Shown piece after piece: positions 25,854 to 35,300 of a DNA stretch of 64,000 nucleotides (position 1 is the first letter of the stretch; every line of letters begins with the position of its first letter). A program made the position numbers and the translations under genes. Source of the DNA: Granulicella sp. dw_53. GTDB lineage: Bacteria; Acidobacteriota; Terriglobia; Terriglobales; Acidobacteriaceae. The notes below the pieces were generated by a model that saw only the letters and a program-made list of their open reading frames with translations, had not been told where the DNA came from and made no database searches. The stretch covers positions 186,001-250,000 of the forward strand of contig NZ_JAAVUR010000009.1 in assembly GCF_018449545.1 (NCBI RefSeq), written 5' to 3'.

Positions 25854-26960
25854 CTAGCCAGGCGGCAGTCCGCCCAAATAGAAAACGCTGAGACTCGGCG
25901 CGCTTTTAATGAAGCCTTCCAGCGCCGGATTCGGAAAGCGTCTCACATAGGGCGGTGCCCAACCGATCTGGTCTCCGCTGATAGTCTTCGGGATCTCTTG
26001 CTGTGCCTTCGCAGCTTTAGCAAACGGAGCGGGATCATGCAGTCCTGCTACAGAGATATTAACGAGACGATGAATCGCTCCATTGGCACGGGCATAAGAG
26101 TCGATGTGATTCGCCTCCCCGAATTCGGCCAGGAGCACCAGGGGCGCAAGCGCATAGAGATGATAGTGAAGCGCACGGCTCCCCCTGGCCATCTCCAGCG
26201 GAAGAGTGCCGTCTGGTTGTATCTTGTCCACTCCGATGTTGTACGTGCCCATCGCCCACGAAAAGTCGCTGGGGTTATCTGCCGCGACGCCAATTGCAGC
26301 AAGTTCAACACCGGCCCAGTAAAGATGATTATTCTGGCTGGTTCCATGGCCTGACCTATTGTGCTCCTCGTAGTAAGCGACAGTCTGTTTTCCAATACTC
26401 TCGAGCCATGCCCCAATCACCTCTGATTGCTGCGGCGTTGCAAGTCCTGTCTCACGTATCTTCAGGTAGGCGATCGCAATCGCACCGGCGATCCATCCCT
26501 GCACGTAATAGGCCTGGCTGGAGGACATCTTTCCCGCCAGCGAGTGCTCCTGCGCCAACGTCACAATCTGATTCATCGCGCATTGTGCTGCCTGCTTCGA
26601 TCCCGTTGTGCGGTAGGCATCAGCCGCTCTTACGATCTCCGCGCCCACAGACTTTACTCCCTCACTGGATTGCCGATAAGCCTCCTGTCGCACCGGATCG
26701 ATAATGGAGTGCGTAGGATCATCGAGTCTGTAGAAGCCATCGGTCACCAGGTCCGGCGCGATATGCACGATGGCCGGACATGCATAAGCCACCTCGGTCA
26801 CCGTGACCGGTCTCCCATCCCAGGGAGAGCGAAGAGGCTTTGTTGGAGCTGCAAAGAGAGCAGGAGCCACCGCAATTAGGAGCGTCAATGAAAAGGTAAC
26901 TCCACACCATTTGTCGCAACAGCGAATGATCCGGCGAAAAACACCTACTGGCATACTCAT
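25854..26960 (-). CDS. PL5-like alginate lyase family protein (AlgL-type)
   Basis: A 368-residue exported lyase. A hydrophobic signal spans about residues 18-34, ending near LFAAP. The alpha/alpha toroid shows AlgL features: KMSSSQAYYVQGWIAGA, and the catalytic TSQNNHLYWAGV (Asn-His of the NNHxYW motif), followed by LPLEMARGSRALHYHLYALAPL with the conserved Arg and Tyr. PL5 enzymes cleave polymannuronate; some relatives act on other uronans. AAGGAG five bases before ATG 26960 fixes the start. It lies 208 bp downstream of the second Oar-like receptor on the same strand, separated by two hairpins. Confidence 0.85.
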   Translation of the reverse strand: MSMPVGVFRRIIRCCDKWCGVTFSLTLLIAVAPALFAAPTKPLRSPWDGRPVTVTEVAYACPAIVHIAPDLVTDGFYRLDDPTHSIIDPVRQEAYRQSSEGVKSVGAEIVRAADAYRTTGSKQAAQCAMNQIVTLAQEHSLAGKMSSSQAYYVQGWIAGAIAIAYLKIRETGLATPQQSEVIGAWLESIGKQTVAYYEEHNRSGHGTSQNNHLYWAGVELAAIGVAADNPSDFSWAMGTYNIGVDKIQPDGTLPLEMARGSRALHYHLYALAPLVLLAEFGEANHIDSYARANGAIHRLVNISVAGLHDPAPFAKAAKAQQEIPKTISGDQIGWAPPYVRRFPNPALEGFIKSAPSLSVFYLGGLPPG

Positions 26961-27098
26961 CCAAACTCCTTTTCGTAAATCCGTAGCAACGCCCAGCTCT
27001 CATATCTATCTTCGCGCATTGTGCGTTTCAAATTGAAGAAGCCACTTCACGCTGATCCCTTCAGCTTGAACGATTGCAGCTAGCTTTTAGAAGTAGAA

Positions 27099-27159
27099 CG
27101 CAACCGTCAAGCTATAGCCCTCGACGGTTGCGCTCCAGCGAAGCTTTTGCAAGCTTCGC
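27099..27159 (-). terminator. tandem hairpins after the second receptor gene
   Basis: Two perfect inverted repeats follow the receptor stop (27169): GCGAAGCTT (27138-27146) with AAGCTTCGC (27151-27159), loop four bases; and a 10-bp pair 27099-27108 with 27123-27132. No strong U-tract follows on the minus strand, so partial termination or mRNA-end protection before the alginate lyase gene is as likely as full termination. Confidence 0.5.
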
Positions 27160-27168
27160 AAAACAACA

Positions 27169-30100
27169 CTAGAAGAGGATTCTCCCTCCAACCTGAAGCA
27201 CACGATTACTGAAGCTTCCACCTTGGATGGTGCCTGTAATGTGGCCGAAGTTAGGGGAGCTTAGCGTCGTTATCGGGGCGGGCAAATTGGTCAGATTGAA
27301 GACATTCGTGGCTTCGCCGCGTAGCTGGAATCTCATCCGTTCAACCAGGTTGAATTCTCGAAAGAGCGAAGCGTCCACACTACGCCTGCCAGGCGAGTTC
27401 AACGAATTGGCGCTGTAAGTACCGTCGGAGCCTCCGGGACCGACTCCAGGGCAAGCGCCGGTCGCGGGACTGAAGGTGCAGAACGCGGTCGCACTGACCC
27501 AGGAGTTCATCGCCGCAACGCGCGATCCATGGTGATCGTTGATTGCAGGAGTAGCTAAACCCGAGAGATTCGGCCTGTCATTGTTGTTGCCGTCCCCGTT
27601 GACATCAGTACCAGTGGTCAGATTGAAGGGCTGACCGCTTTGCAGACGAATAATCGAGGTGACCGTCCATCCGTTCACCAGGTTTCGCATCACAAAACTC
27701 TGCACACTGTAATTGGGTTTGTAGACGAAAGCAATTGTGCTGAGGTGCCTCTGATCGAAGTCAGACCTCTGCTTATCGAGATACTTTAAGTTCGGATCCT
27801 GAGGTGCCGTAGCCGCACTGTTACCAGTGTTGCCGGTGCTATCCAAAGGCTCGCTCTGGAGCGACTTGGACCACACATAAAATCCCTTAACGCTGAAGTT
27901 ATGGGTTACCCGCTGCTCCGCAGAGACCTGAAGGCCGTGATAGTTCGCGCCCTCAGAGGATTGGATAACATTCACCGACTGGTAGGTGGGATTTCCTGCT
28001 AGGCCGCCGGTTGCACCTGCTCCCGTTCCGCCCAGTGCGGCCGTTTGGTTAAACGGACGACGGTTGTCGACCGTGGCCGATGTGTTCGGATAGTTCTTGC
28101 CCGATGCAGATGCTGCCGTACCAGCAGCAGGTGTAGCAGTTGGCGCACCCGGCGTGTAGACCGGATAGTTGACGTCATTGAAGATGGGGATCTTGCGGCT
28201 GAGGGAGCCCACATAAGTGGCCGACAACGCGAAGCTATTGGTCAACTGCTGCTGGAAACCCAAGTTGAACTGGTAGATCTCAGGCCAGTGGAAGTTGGGA
28301 TCCAAGGCGATGATTGGCGAGGGCCGCACAAAGAACTTTACGTTCGATGAGCTGTACACATAAGGATACGGGGATACGCCGACGATGCAGCCACCTGCGG
28401 GGTTGGGACAGAACTCCGACGGATCGCCAGTGTAAGGATCCGCAACTGAGATCACCTTTCTGAAGGAGGGCCTCCCCGAGAACGGCAGGCCGTTAGATGG
28501 ATACTCAAATAGATTGCCAGCGACGCTGCCGAAGAAGATTCCACCCCCCGCATGCAACACCGTGCGGCTGTTCGCATAAGGACTCCAGGATAGTCCGAAT
28601 CGCGGAGAGATGTGGTCATACTGCGTCTTCGCGCCACCTGCGGGAACACCTGCATCGCCGACAAACAGTACACCAAGTGGAGCGGTAGGAACCATCGTCG
28701 ATTGCACGCCCGGCTGGAAGTTCAACGTGCGCCTTTGAACATCGACAGGCGCGGTCTGCACGTCATAGCGCACGCCAAGGTTCAAAGTAAGTCTTGGAAG
28801 AATACGCCAGTCGTCCTGCAGGAACAGACCGAAGTTCCAGTAGTTGGCGTTAGCGTAGACCGGGACATCCTGTCCCATCGTCGCCGGCCGGCCGAAGTAA
28901 AAGTCGGTGATCGCCGCTGACGTTCGCCCCTTGGTGTTGTTCGCCTGAGAAAAGCTGAAGGTGCCGTAGTTATTCAGGAAGGTCTGCTGCGCATCTTTTT
29001 CAAGGTTCGCTTCGCCACCAAAGAAGACGGTGTGCTTGCCGTGGGTGCTACTAACGACGTCGCGTATGAGATACAAGTTATTTCCTGTTACCGGGCCTGT
29101 TATAGCGTTACCCGCCGTGAACCAGCCACTAACAGAAAACTGTGGCATGGAACACCCAGCCTGCGCGGCTGCACCGCAAATGCTGCCGTCCGGAAGCTGC
29201 TCTTGGAATTTAGAGCCAAAGGTCGCGAGACTGCCAGGAGAAGCAACACGCCCGCCGAGCAGCCGCGTATAGCCGGCATAGAGCTGATTCACTGTGCTGT
29301 TAGACAACGTCCAGACATGCTGAATGTTGGCATTGTGTTGCAGAAAATTGTAGTTGTGGGTTGTCCAGTTGAGAACGTTGTTCCCGGACGGATTAAGAAC
29401 ATAGTCGCCCGTCTGGTGGAAATAGCTCAACGTCAGGCGTTGCATCCCTGTGATCTGGTAATCAGCCTTGTAGAGTTGCTCATTCGTCGCCTGGGTAAAC
29501 CTCTGCAGGTCGCGGCGGGAATACGCAGTATCACCAGGCTGGCTGGGGTTCGGAGTTGGAATCAGCCCTGCCTTGACGATGTTCGCAATAGCGGGATCGA
29601 ACGCCGAAGCCGGGACGATGTTGCCCGCATAGGGCAGCCGGGTATTCGGATCGCACACATAGAATTTTGTCGCCGTCGCCGTGGCAGCGCAGGCAGCCGC
29701 CCCAGTGAGACCTGTCGTCGGAAGGTTTTCAGAGAAGTTCCCGCTATTCATGGCCGCGCTCGGCACAGTCGTCGTAAGCGCGTTAGCAGAGACGAAGCGG
29801 AACCCTGCGTACGATCCGAAAAAGAACAGCTTGTCGTGCTTGATGGGACCGCCAACAGTAAATCCAAATCGATGTTGATTGTAGGGTGTCTTCTGCGCAA
29901 AGAGGTGTTGCGTAGCATTGAAGTTGCGGGTCCGATAGAACTCAAAGACTGAACCGTGGAACTGATTGGTTCCAGACTTGGTAAGCACCGTAACGACCCC
30001 ACCAGACGAGCGTCCGAACTGGGCAGAAAAGTTGTTCGTCTGCACCGCGAACTCCCGGATCGCGTCAGGATTTGGAAGCGGGTTACCCGTATTTCGGATG

Positions 30101-30747
30101 CCGGTCATGTTCGATCCGCCATCGAGGTAATACGAGATCTGCCCAACGGAGCTGTCAGTCGAACCATTAATCTTGACGTGCTGCTCCGGATACCCCAATG
30201 GGTTAATGACGCCGCCATTGCCGCCAGTTCCTGCATTGTTGTTGTTCTGAATGCCAGGGGTGAGATCGAGCAGAGCATAGACGTTGCGGTCAACGAGGGG
30301 AAGATTATCGATCTCCGCATTGTCGACAGTCCGGCCGAGAGTAGAGTTACCGGTATTAAGGAGAGGGATCTCCGCTGTGACTTCAATGGTCTGCTCGTTC
30401 ATGCCAAGCGTCAGTGCGACGTCGAGGTGCGCCTCTTCCGTCACATTGAGTGTGATGCCGGTACGCTCAAGCTTTTTGAAGCCGCGTGATTCCACCGTGA
30501 CCTTATAAGGACCAATAGGAAGGAAGTCCGCGCGATAGGAGCCATTCTCATTCGTCACCACTGCGCGAACGAAGCCGGTATCCGTTTGGATAATCGTGAC
30601 CTTGGCATCAGGAACCGCAGCGCCAGCGGGATCAGTTACTGTGCCAAACAGCGTCGCAGTGGACAGTTGGGCAAAGGCAGAAGGGGAAAGTACACAGAGC
30701 GCAACAGACATGAGAGCGCAGCAGATCGTGCGAGAAACTCTTAACAC
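27169..30747 (-). CDS. second Oar-like TonB-dependent receptor
   Basis: A 1,192-residue outer-membrane receptor of the same family as the one at 16489-20199. The frame is open to 30894, but GTG 30747 is the likely start: it has a perfect GGAGG six bases upstream and begins a proper signal peptide (VLRVSRTICCALMS... ending SAFAQ), which the longer form would bury. A carboxypeptidase-regulatory-like domain follows (LFGTVTDPAGAAVPDAKVTI), then the plug (with GGVINPLG and the GSTDSSVGQISYYLDGG segment) and the barrel, ending VGGRILF. Downstream is an alginate lyase gene, upstream the divergent regulator, so uptake of alginate- or uronan-derived oligomers is a reasonable guess. Confidence 0.93.
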   Translation of the reverse strand: MLRVSRTICCALMSVALCVLSPSAFAQLSTATLFGTVTDPAGAAVPDAKVTIIQTDTGFVRAVVTNENGSYRADFLPIGPYKVTVESRGFKKLERTGITLNVTEEAHLDVALTLGMNEQTIEVTAEIPLLNTGNSTLGRTVDNAEIDNLPLVDRNVYALLDLTPGIQNNNNAGTGGNGGVINPLGYPEQHVKINGSTDSSVGQISYYLDGGSNMTGIRNTGNPLPNPDAIREFAVQTNNFSAQFGRSSGGVVTVLTKSGTNQFHGSVFEFYRTRNFNATQHLFAQKTPYNQHRFGFTVGGPIKHDKLFFFGSYAGFRFVSANALTTTVPSAAMNSGNFSENLPTTGLTGAAACAATATATKFYVCDPNTRLPYAGNIVPASAFDPAIANIVKAGLIPTPNPSQPGDTAYSRRDLQRFTQATNEQLYKADYQITGMQRLTLSYFHQTGDYVLNPSGNNVLNWTTHNYNFLQHNANIQHVWTLSNSTVNQLYAGYTRLLGGRVASPGSLATFGSKFQEQLPDGSICGAAAQAGCSMPQFSVSGWFTAGNAITGPVTGNNLYLIRDVVSSTHGKHTVFFGGEANLEKDAQQTFLNNYGTFSFSQANNTKGRTSAAITDFYFGRPATMGQDVPVYANANYWNFGLFLQDDWRILPRLTLNLGVRYDVQTAPVDVQRRTLNFQPGVQSTMVPTAPLGVLFVGDAGVPAGGAKTQYDHISPRFGLSWSPYANSRTVLHAGGGIFFGSVAGNLFEYPSNGLPFSGRPSFRKVISVADPYTGDPSEFCPNPAGGCIVGVSPYPYVYSSSNVKFFVRPSPIIALDPNFHWPEIYQFNLGFQQQLTNSFALSATYVGSLSRKIPIFNDVNYPVYTPGAPTATPAAGTAASASGKNYPNTSATVDNRRPFNQTAALGGTGAGATGGLAGNPTYQSVNVIQSSEGANYHGLQVSAEQRVTHNFSVKGFYVWSKSLQSEPLDSTGNTGNSAATAPQDPNLKYLDKQRSDFDQRHLSTIAFVYKPNYSVQSFVMRNLVNGWTVTSIIRLQSGQPFNLTTGTDVNGDGNNNDRPNLSGLATPAINDHHGSRVAAMNSWVSATAFCTFSPATGACPGVGPGGSDGTYSANSLNSPGRRSVDASLFREFNLVERMRFQLRGEATNVFNLTNLPAPITTLSSPNFGHITGTIQGGSFSNRVLQVGGRILF

Positions 30748-30931
30748 CGTAGACCTCCAGGAAGCGGAACAAGTTTGTGACCGAACTCTGATCCAGGGTC
30801 GATGCGGGGCGAATCGTTGGTTGGCAAGTCTGAACCGCCAATCGATTCGCGCTCCGTCAGCCCCAAAATCATGAGTTTTCAGTAGCGGCACCACACTCTT
30901 TCTTCGCTGGCCTTCTTGGCAAGTACAGAAC

Positions 30932-31009
30932 GGTTACACCCGAACACAAAAAAGATAAGCTACTTATTTGTAACCACTTATAGAATCTGAAGACTAACGT
31001 TATAAACGT
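30932..31009. promoter_or_regulatory. nested dyads between receptor and divergent regulator
   Basis: In the 298-bp gap 30748-31045, GGTTACA (30932-30938) is mirrored by TGTAACC (30969-30975), enclosing ATAAG-CTA-CTTAT (30955-30967). A further dyad ACGTT-ATA-AACGT lies at 30997-31009. Symmetric AT-rich sites between divergent genes suggest operators for the adjacent regulator. Binding is not shown. Confidence 0.4.
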
Positions 31010-31045
31010 CCGTGCCGCCTGCAGAACGCTCGAAGTATCATCGGC

Positions 31046-32299
31046 GTGTTCCCAAAAATGAAGATGCCAGAATTTTCTAGAGTTCGTATGTACCCCGCCT
31101 CAGAACAGGAGCGTCAGCTCGTCCGCAATGAGCTGGCGGAGTTGCTCAAGACAGTGCATTTCACTAACAGCAAACGATACCCCGCCCTCCTGCTCTACGT
31201 GGTCGAGAAGACGCTCGAGGGACGGTCGGAGGATTTGAAGGAGCGAATACTCGGAATCGAGGTCTTCCAGAGAGAAGCGAACTATGACACCAATAGCGAC
31301 ACCATCGTCCGGGTCACCGCAGGCGAAGTCCGCAAACGGCTTGCAGCCATCTATCACGAGAGTGGGTTCGAGCATGCAATACAAATCACCCTGCCCGCAG
31401 GCTCGTACGTGCCGGAGTTCTTCCAAACCACCTCCCCGGACATGTCGATTCCAACTCCGAAAACTGAGTTGGCAGTCATCGGCTTTAACAACTCGCCTTC
31501 CAGACCGGAAGATTCAAATCCAGCTCCATTGCCGATCTCATTTTGGAAGACCTGGAGCAAGACAGCCATCGGCGCTACGCTGGTCTTGCTGGCCGTAACT
31601 TGTCCTGCGCTGCTTTTGCATCTTCGAACGGCCACAAGCCGCTCGTCGGTCGACCGATTCTGGCAACCTCTTAGCATTACCCCCAGCCCAACGATCATCT
31701 GCCCGGGTGCCGTCGCCTTCTCCTCCAACGGCTTCAACGGAATCGTCAAAGCCGAAAAGAAAGATGAGTACCCCTATACATCCATTACGACTGCGGGAGC
31801 GATTGCCACCCTTGCCGATCTGTTCGCGAAGCATGACATCGAGGCCATCGTCCAGCCAACCACCACAATTACCCTGACAGACATGACGAAGCATCCGACC
31901 GTCCTGATCGGTGCCTATGACAACGAATGGACACTACGTCTACTGAACGACTTGAGGTTCCGCTTCGCACCAAATCCCGCGAGGCAGATATACGACGAAA
32001 CGAATCCATCCACTATATGGGTTAGGCCCACGGGCGTCCCTTTCAAGGACAGGGATGACTACGCTGTTGTCGCTCGCTTCCATGACAGATTGACAGACAA
32101 CTTGGTCGTCGTAATCGCAGGCGTGGGAAAGAATGGGACCGAGGCAGCGATTAAGTTCGTCACTACGCCCCGATATCTGGACCTGCTGAACCGACAGTCC
32201 AAAGACTGGGCCTCGAAGAACATCGAGATTGTGCTCAAGACAAAAGTAGTCGACAGTAAAACCGGAGCACCGTCGATCGAGGCCGCCTATATTTGGTAG
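31046..32299 (+). CDS. membrane regulator with the shared N-terminal domain and a different C-terminal sensor-like domain
   Basis: A 417-residue single-pass membrane protein. Residues 20-125 carry the same N-terminal domain as the regulator at 22236-24239: core ERILGIEVFQRE...YDTNSDTIVRVTAGEVRKR, end ITLPAGSYVPEF; 22 of 38 residues are identical across the core. One TM helix spans about 172-193. The C-terminal half (200-417) has no TolB or TPR pattern; it starts FWQPLSITPSPTIICPG and includes VLIGAYDNEWTLRLLNDLRF and a late VVVIAGVGKNGTEAA segment. I recognise no named family. GTG 31046, ATG 31058 and ATG 31088 are all possible starts. Divergent from the second receptor, so likely its regulator. 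Confidence 0.75.
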   Translation: MFPKMKMPEFSRVRMYPASEQERQLVRNELAELLKTVHFTNSKRYPALLLYVVEKTLEGRSEDLKERILGIEVFQREANYDTNSDTIVRVTAGEVRKRLAAIYHESGFEHAIQITLPAGSYVPEFFQTTSPDMSIPTPKTELAVIGFNNSPSRPEDSNPAPLPISFWKTWSKTAIGATLVLLAVTCPALLLHLRTATSRSSVDRFWQPLSITPSPTIICPGAVAFSSNGFNGIVKAEKKDEYPYTSITTAGAIATLADLFAKHDIEAIVQPTTTITLTDMTKHPTVLIGAYDNEWTLRLLNDLRFRFAPNPARQIYDETNPSTIWVRPTGVPFKDRDDYAVVARFHDRLTDNLVVVIAGVGKNGTEAAIKFVTTPRYLDLLNRQSKDWASKNIEIVLKTKVVDSKTGAPSIEAAYIW

Positions 32300-32350
32300 C
32301 CATAATAATCATCGCGCACATCCAACGCGACTGCCAACCGAGGAAGCCAG

Positions 32351-35300
32351 CTACTTGCCCTTACTAAGTCGTCGATAATAATCAGCCACCGCATCCTGAT
32401 ATCCCGCCGGCACCACCGCCGGCTTGCTCGTCCTTACCTGTCCCACCTGATCCTCTGACCCACGTCGAAGCTGAAGCTCCAGCTTATCTACTCCGCTCAA
32501 CACCTCGGCATGAAGCTGTTCCACCATCGCCGGATTCCCCGGAAAGCGGCTTGGATCCAGGCGCTGCATCTCTTTCACTAAATCCTGTATCTCCTTCAAC
32601 GCCGCCGGATCGTTCCTAGCCAACTGCCGCAACTGATTCAGCTCCGTCAAGCCTTCCCGATACGCCTGTTCTCCACCAACTCCACCCCTGTTCTGAGGCC
32701 CATCGATCTGCTGCCCCTTGCGATCAAACCGGTTGTTCCCCGTATTGACGTTGTAGTCCACAAACCCGTCTCCGCCATTCGCAACATCACCTCGCCTCGC
32801 GCCACCTACATCGCCTCCTATCTGAGGGCCGCCGCCACTCGCTCTTTGCCCACCACCCTGCTGCTGGCCACCTTGTCCAGCCTTACCCTGCTGCCCTCCC
32901 TGGCCAGGCTGCCCTCCCTGGCCCGGCTGTCCATTCCCCTGTTGCTGCCCACTGCCCTGCTTCCCTTGCCCCCGTGTCGACCCATTCCTCGCCAACGCCT
33001 CGATCTGACTTCGCAACCGATCCACATGACCCAGTGCAGCCGTCTGCTGCTCTCCCGTCCTCGAAGAGTCCTGTCCCTGCCCAGACCTGCCCGGCCCCAC
33101 TCCCTGCTGAGCCTCCTTCAACTGCTCTCCAAGCTTCTGCAGCGCCGTGCTGATTCCCGCCTCTGTCCCATTCGAGTTTGGATCGATTCCCCTGCGCAGC
33201 CAATCCGCCGTCCGCTGCACTCGATTGCCAAGATCCGCCTGATCCATTCCATTCAACGCATCCCGCAACTTCGAAGCTGCCGCAGGCTGATTCGGAGCCA
33301 GTCCCCGCGCCGTCTCCCGCATGCCCTTCTCCAACTGCGATAGATCGTCCGACAGCCGCTGGCGCTCCTCTGCCAGCCGATTCCGCTCCGCGATTCGTCC
33401 CGCAATCTGCTGCTGCGTCAAATCTTCCGCGCCATTCCCCTGCTGTCCCGTGAGCCCTCGAATCCGGTCTGCCTGCGCCCGCTCCTCCTTACCCAATCGG
33501 TCCGCATCCCGAGACAGCGAGTCCAACTTCCCCGACGCCTGTTGCTGCTGCGTCCCACTCAAAAGATTCGTGGCCTGCCGCAGCGCCTCGGCGGCTCGTC
33601 GAGAGGCCTCAGCACTCTGCTGTTGTCCGCCACCACCCGTCCCTTGCTTCATCGCCTCATCTGCCTGCCGCAGCCGGCTCAAAGCCTGCGCAACCCGCGG
33701 GTCCACGCGATCCGTCTGCCCGGCCTGATCACCACCCTGCTGAGAAGAACCTTGCCGCGCACCCGAAGCAGATTGCTGCCCACCACTCCGCCCCGAAGAC
33801 TGTCCACCACTCTGCTGCTGACCGCCCTGTTGCTGTCCTCCACCCTGTTGCCCACCACTTTGCTGCTGCCCACCCTGCTGGCCCTTCTGACCGTTCTCTG
33901 CCATCTGCTGCATCTGCTTCTCGAGCCGCTCTGCCTCGCGCCGCAACATCTCCTGTTGCCACCTCTGCTCGAAGCTCTGTGCGCTGTTCTGTGGCTTCTG
34001 AGCCAACTCCTCCTGGCGCCGAGCCAAAGCATCCAGCTTCGCCAGCGCGTCATCCACCTCCTTCGCCCGTTGCTCCGCGGGAGAAGCAGTCTGTGCCGTC
34101 TCATACTGGTTCTTCTCCGTATCCATCTCCAGATCGAACAGACTCGCCAGATCCCGGCCAGCCCCTCCCCCACCTCCACCACCACCCTGTTGCTGTCCAA
34201 AAGCCACCTGAATCTGCCGGAAGGTAGCCTCAGCCCTTAGCAAATACTGCAGCGCCTTCTGCTCCACCGGAATCGCATCCTTCCACTGCATCTGCTTAAG
34301 CTTGTCTGCCGAAGGAGTCATCGCAGCCGCAGCGGCCTGCATATCCCTTTCAAATCCAGTGAACTCCTCATTCGCTGTAGAAAGATCCCGGCTTTGCATC
34401 CTGCTCGACAGCGCCAGCACCTGCTCCCGCAGCTTCACTTGCACCTCGGAGAGGAACTTCCCCGCATCGGCAGCCTCCTTAGCCGCCGTGGCCTTGTCCT
34501 TCTCCCCACTCGCAAGCTCCTTGCCATTCACCTGCTTCCAGGTCTCTGCGATCAGCTCCTTCTCTCGCTTGGAGATATCCGTCTGGTTCCCCTGCCCTTG
34601 CCCCCCGCCTCCTCCACCCCCGCCACTCTGCTGCGACTGCGAAAACTCCCTCTCAAACGGCTCAGCCTGAATAAACGACATCGCCGTCCGTGCCTCCGCG
34701 TGACCATCCCGCGCCGTCGCATACAAACTCACCAGATCGCCCGGCACCAGCTTGAAGTCCTCCAGCCGCAGAGTCATGGAGCCGTCTGAACTCTTCGCCC
34801 CTGCCTGCTTCAGCACATTCACCTTCTGCTCCGCACCGCCATTTACGGAGTAGTGCAGCTCCACCTGGTTCAGGCCAAACTCATCCCCCGCCCGCACCGC
34901 CACCGTCACCTCTTCGATCGGGCTCGCCCTGTACTCTCCACCCGGCCGCTCGATCGCAATCTCCGGCGGATTCGCCTTGTTCGTCGCGATGAAGTAATCC
35001 TCCGACAGCCGCACCTGCTGCCCACGGTCCATTGCGGCAACGTGATACGCCCCATCCTTCTCCATCCGGATCGTGCCCTTGTACCGATTGCCGTCCCCGC
35101 CCACCATCTTCAACTGCTGCCCGCTATCCAGCGCCAGCACCCCATCGCGCAGCGGACGATCCATCTTCACCTCGATCTCCGCCTCCGTCCCCTCAATCGC
35201 ACGCAGATCCCCGCCATGCTCCTCCGAGACCTGCTTCAATCCCGTCCACTTCGGATAGTGATACGTCACCTGCACCTGCTGCACCGAAGGAAGATCTACC

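Noticed and set aside
32825..34630. CRISPR-like repetitive appearance of the Gln/Gly tracts
   Set aside because: Repeats are short, irregular and in frame with a coding region; no regular repeat-spacer pattern.
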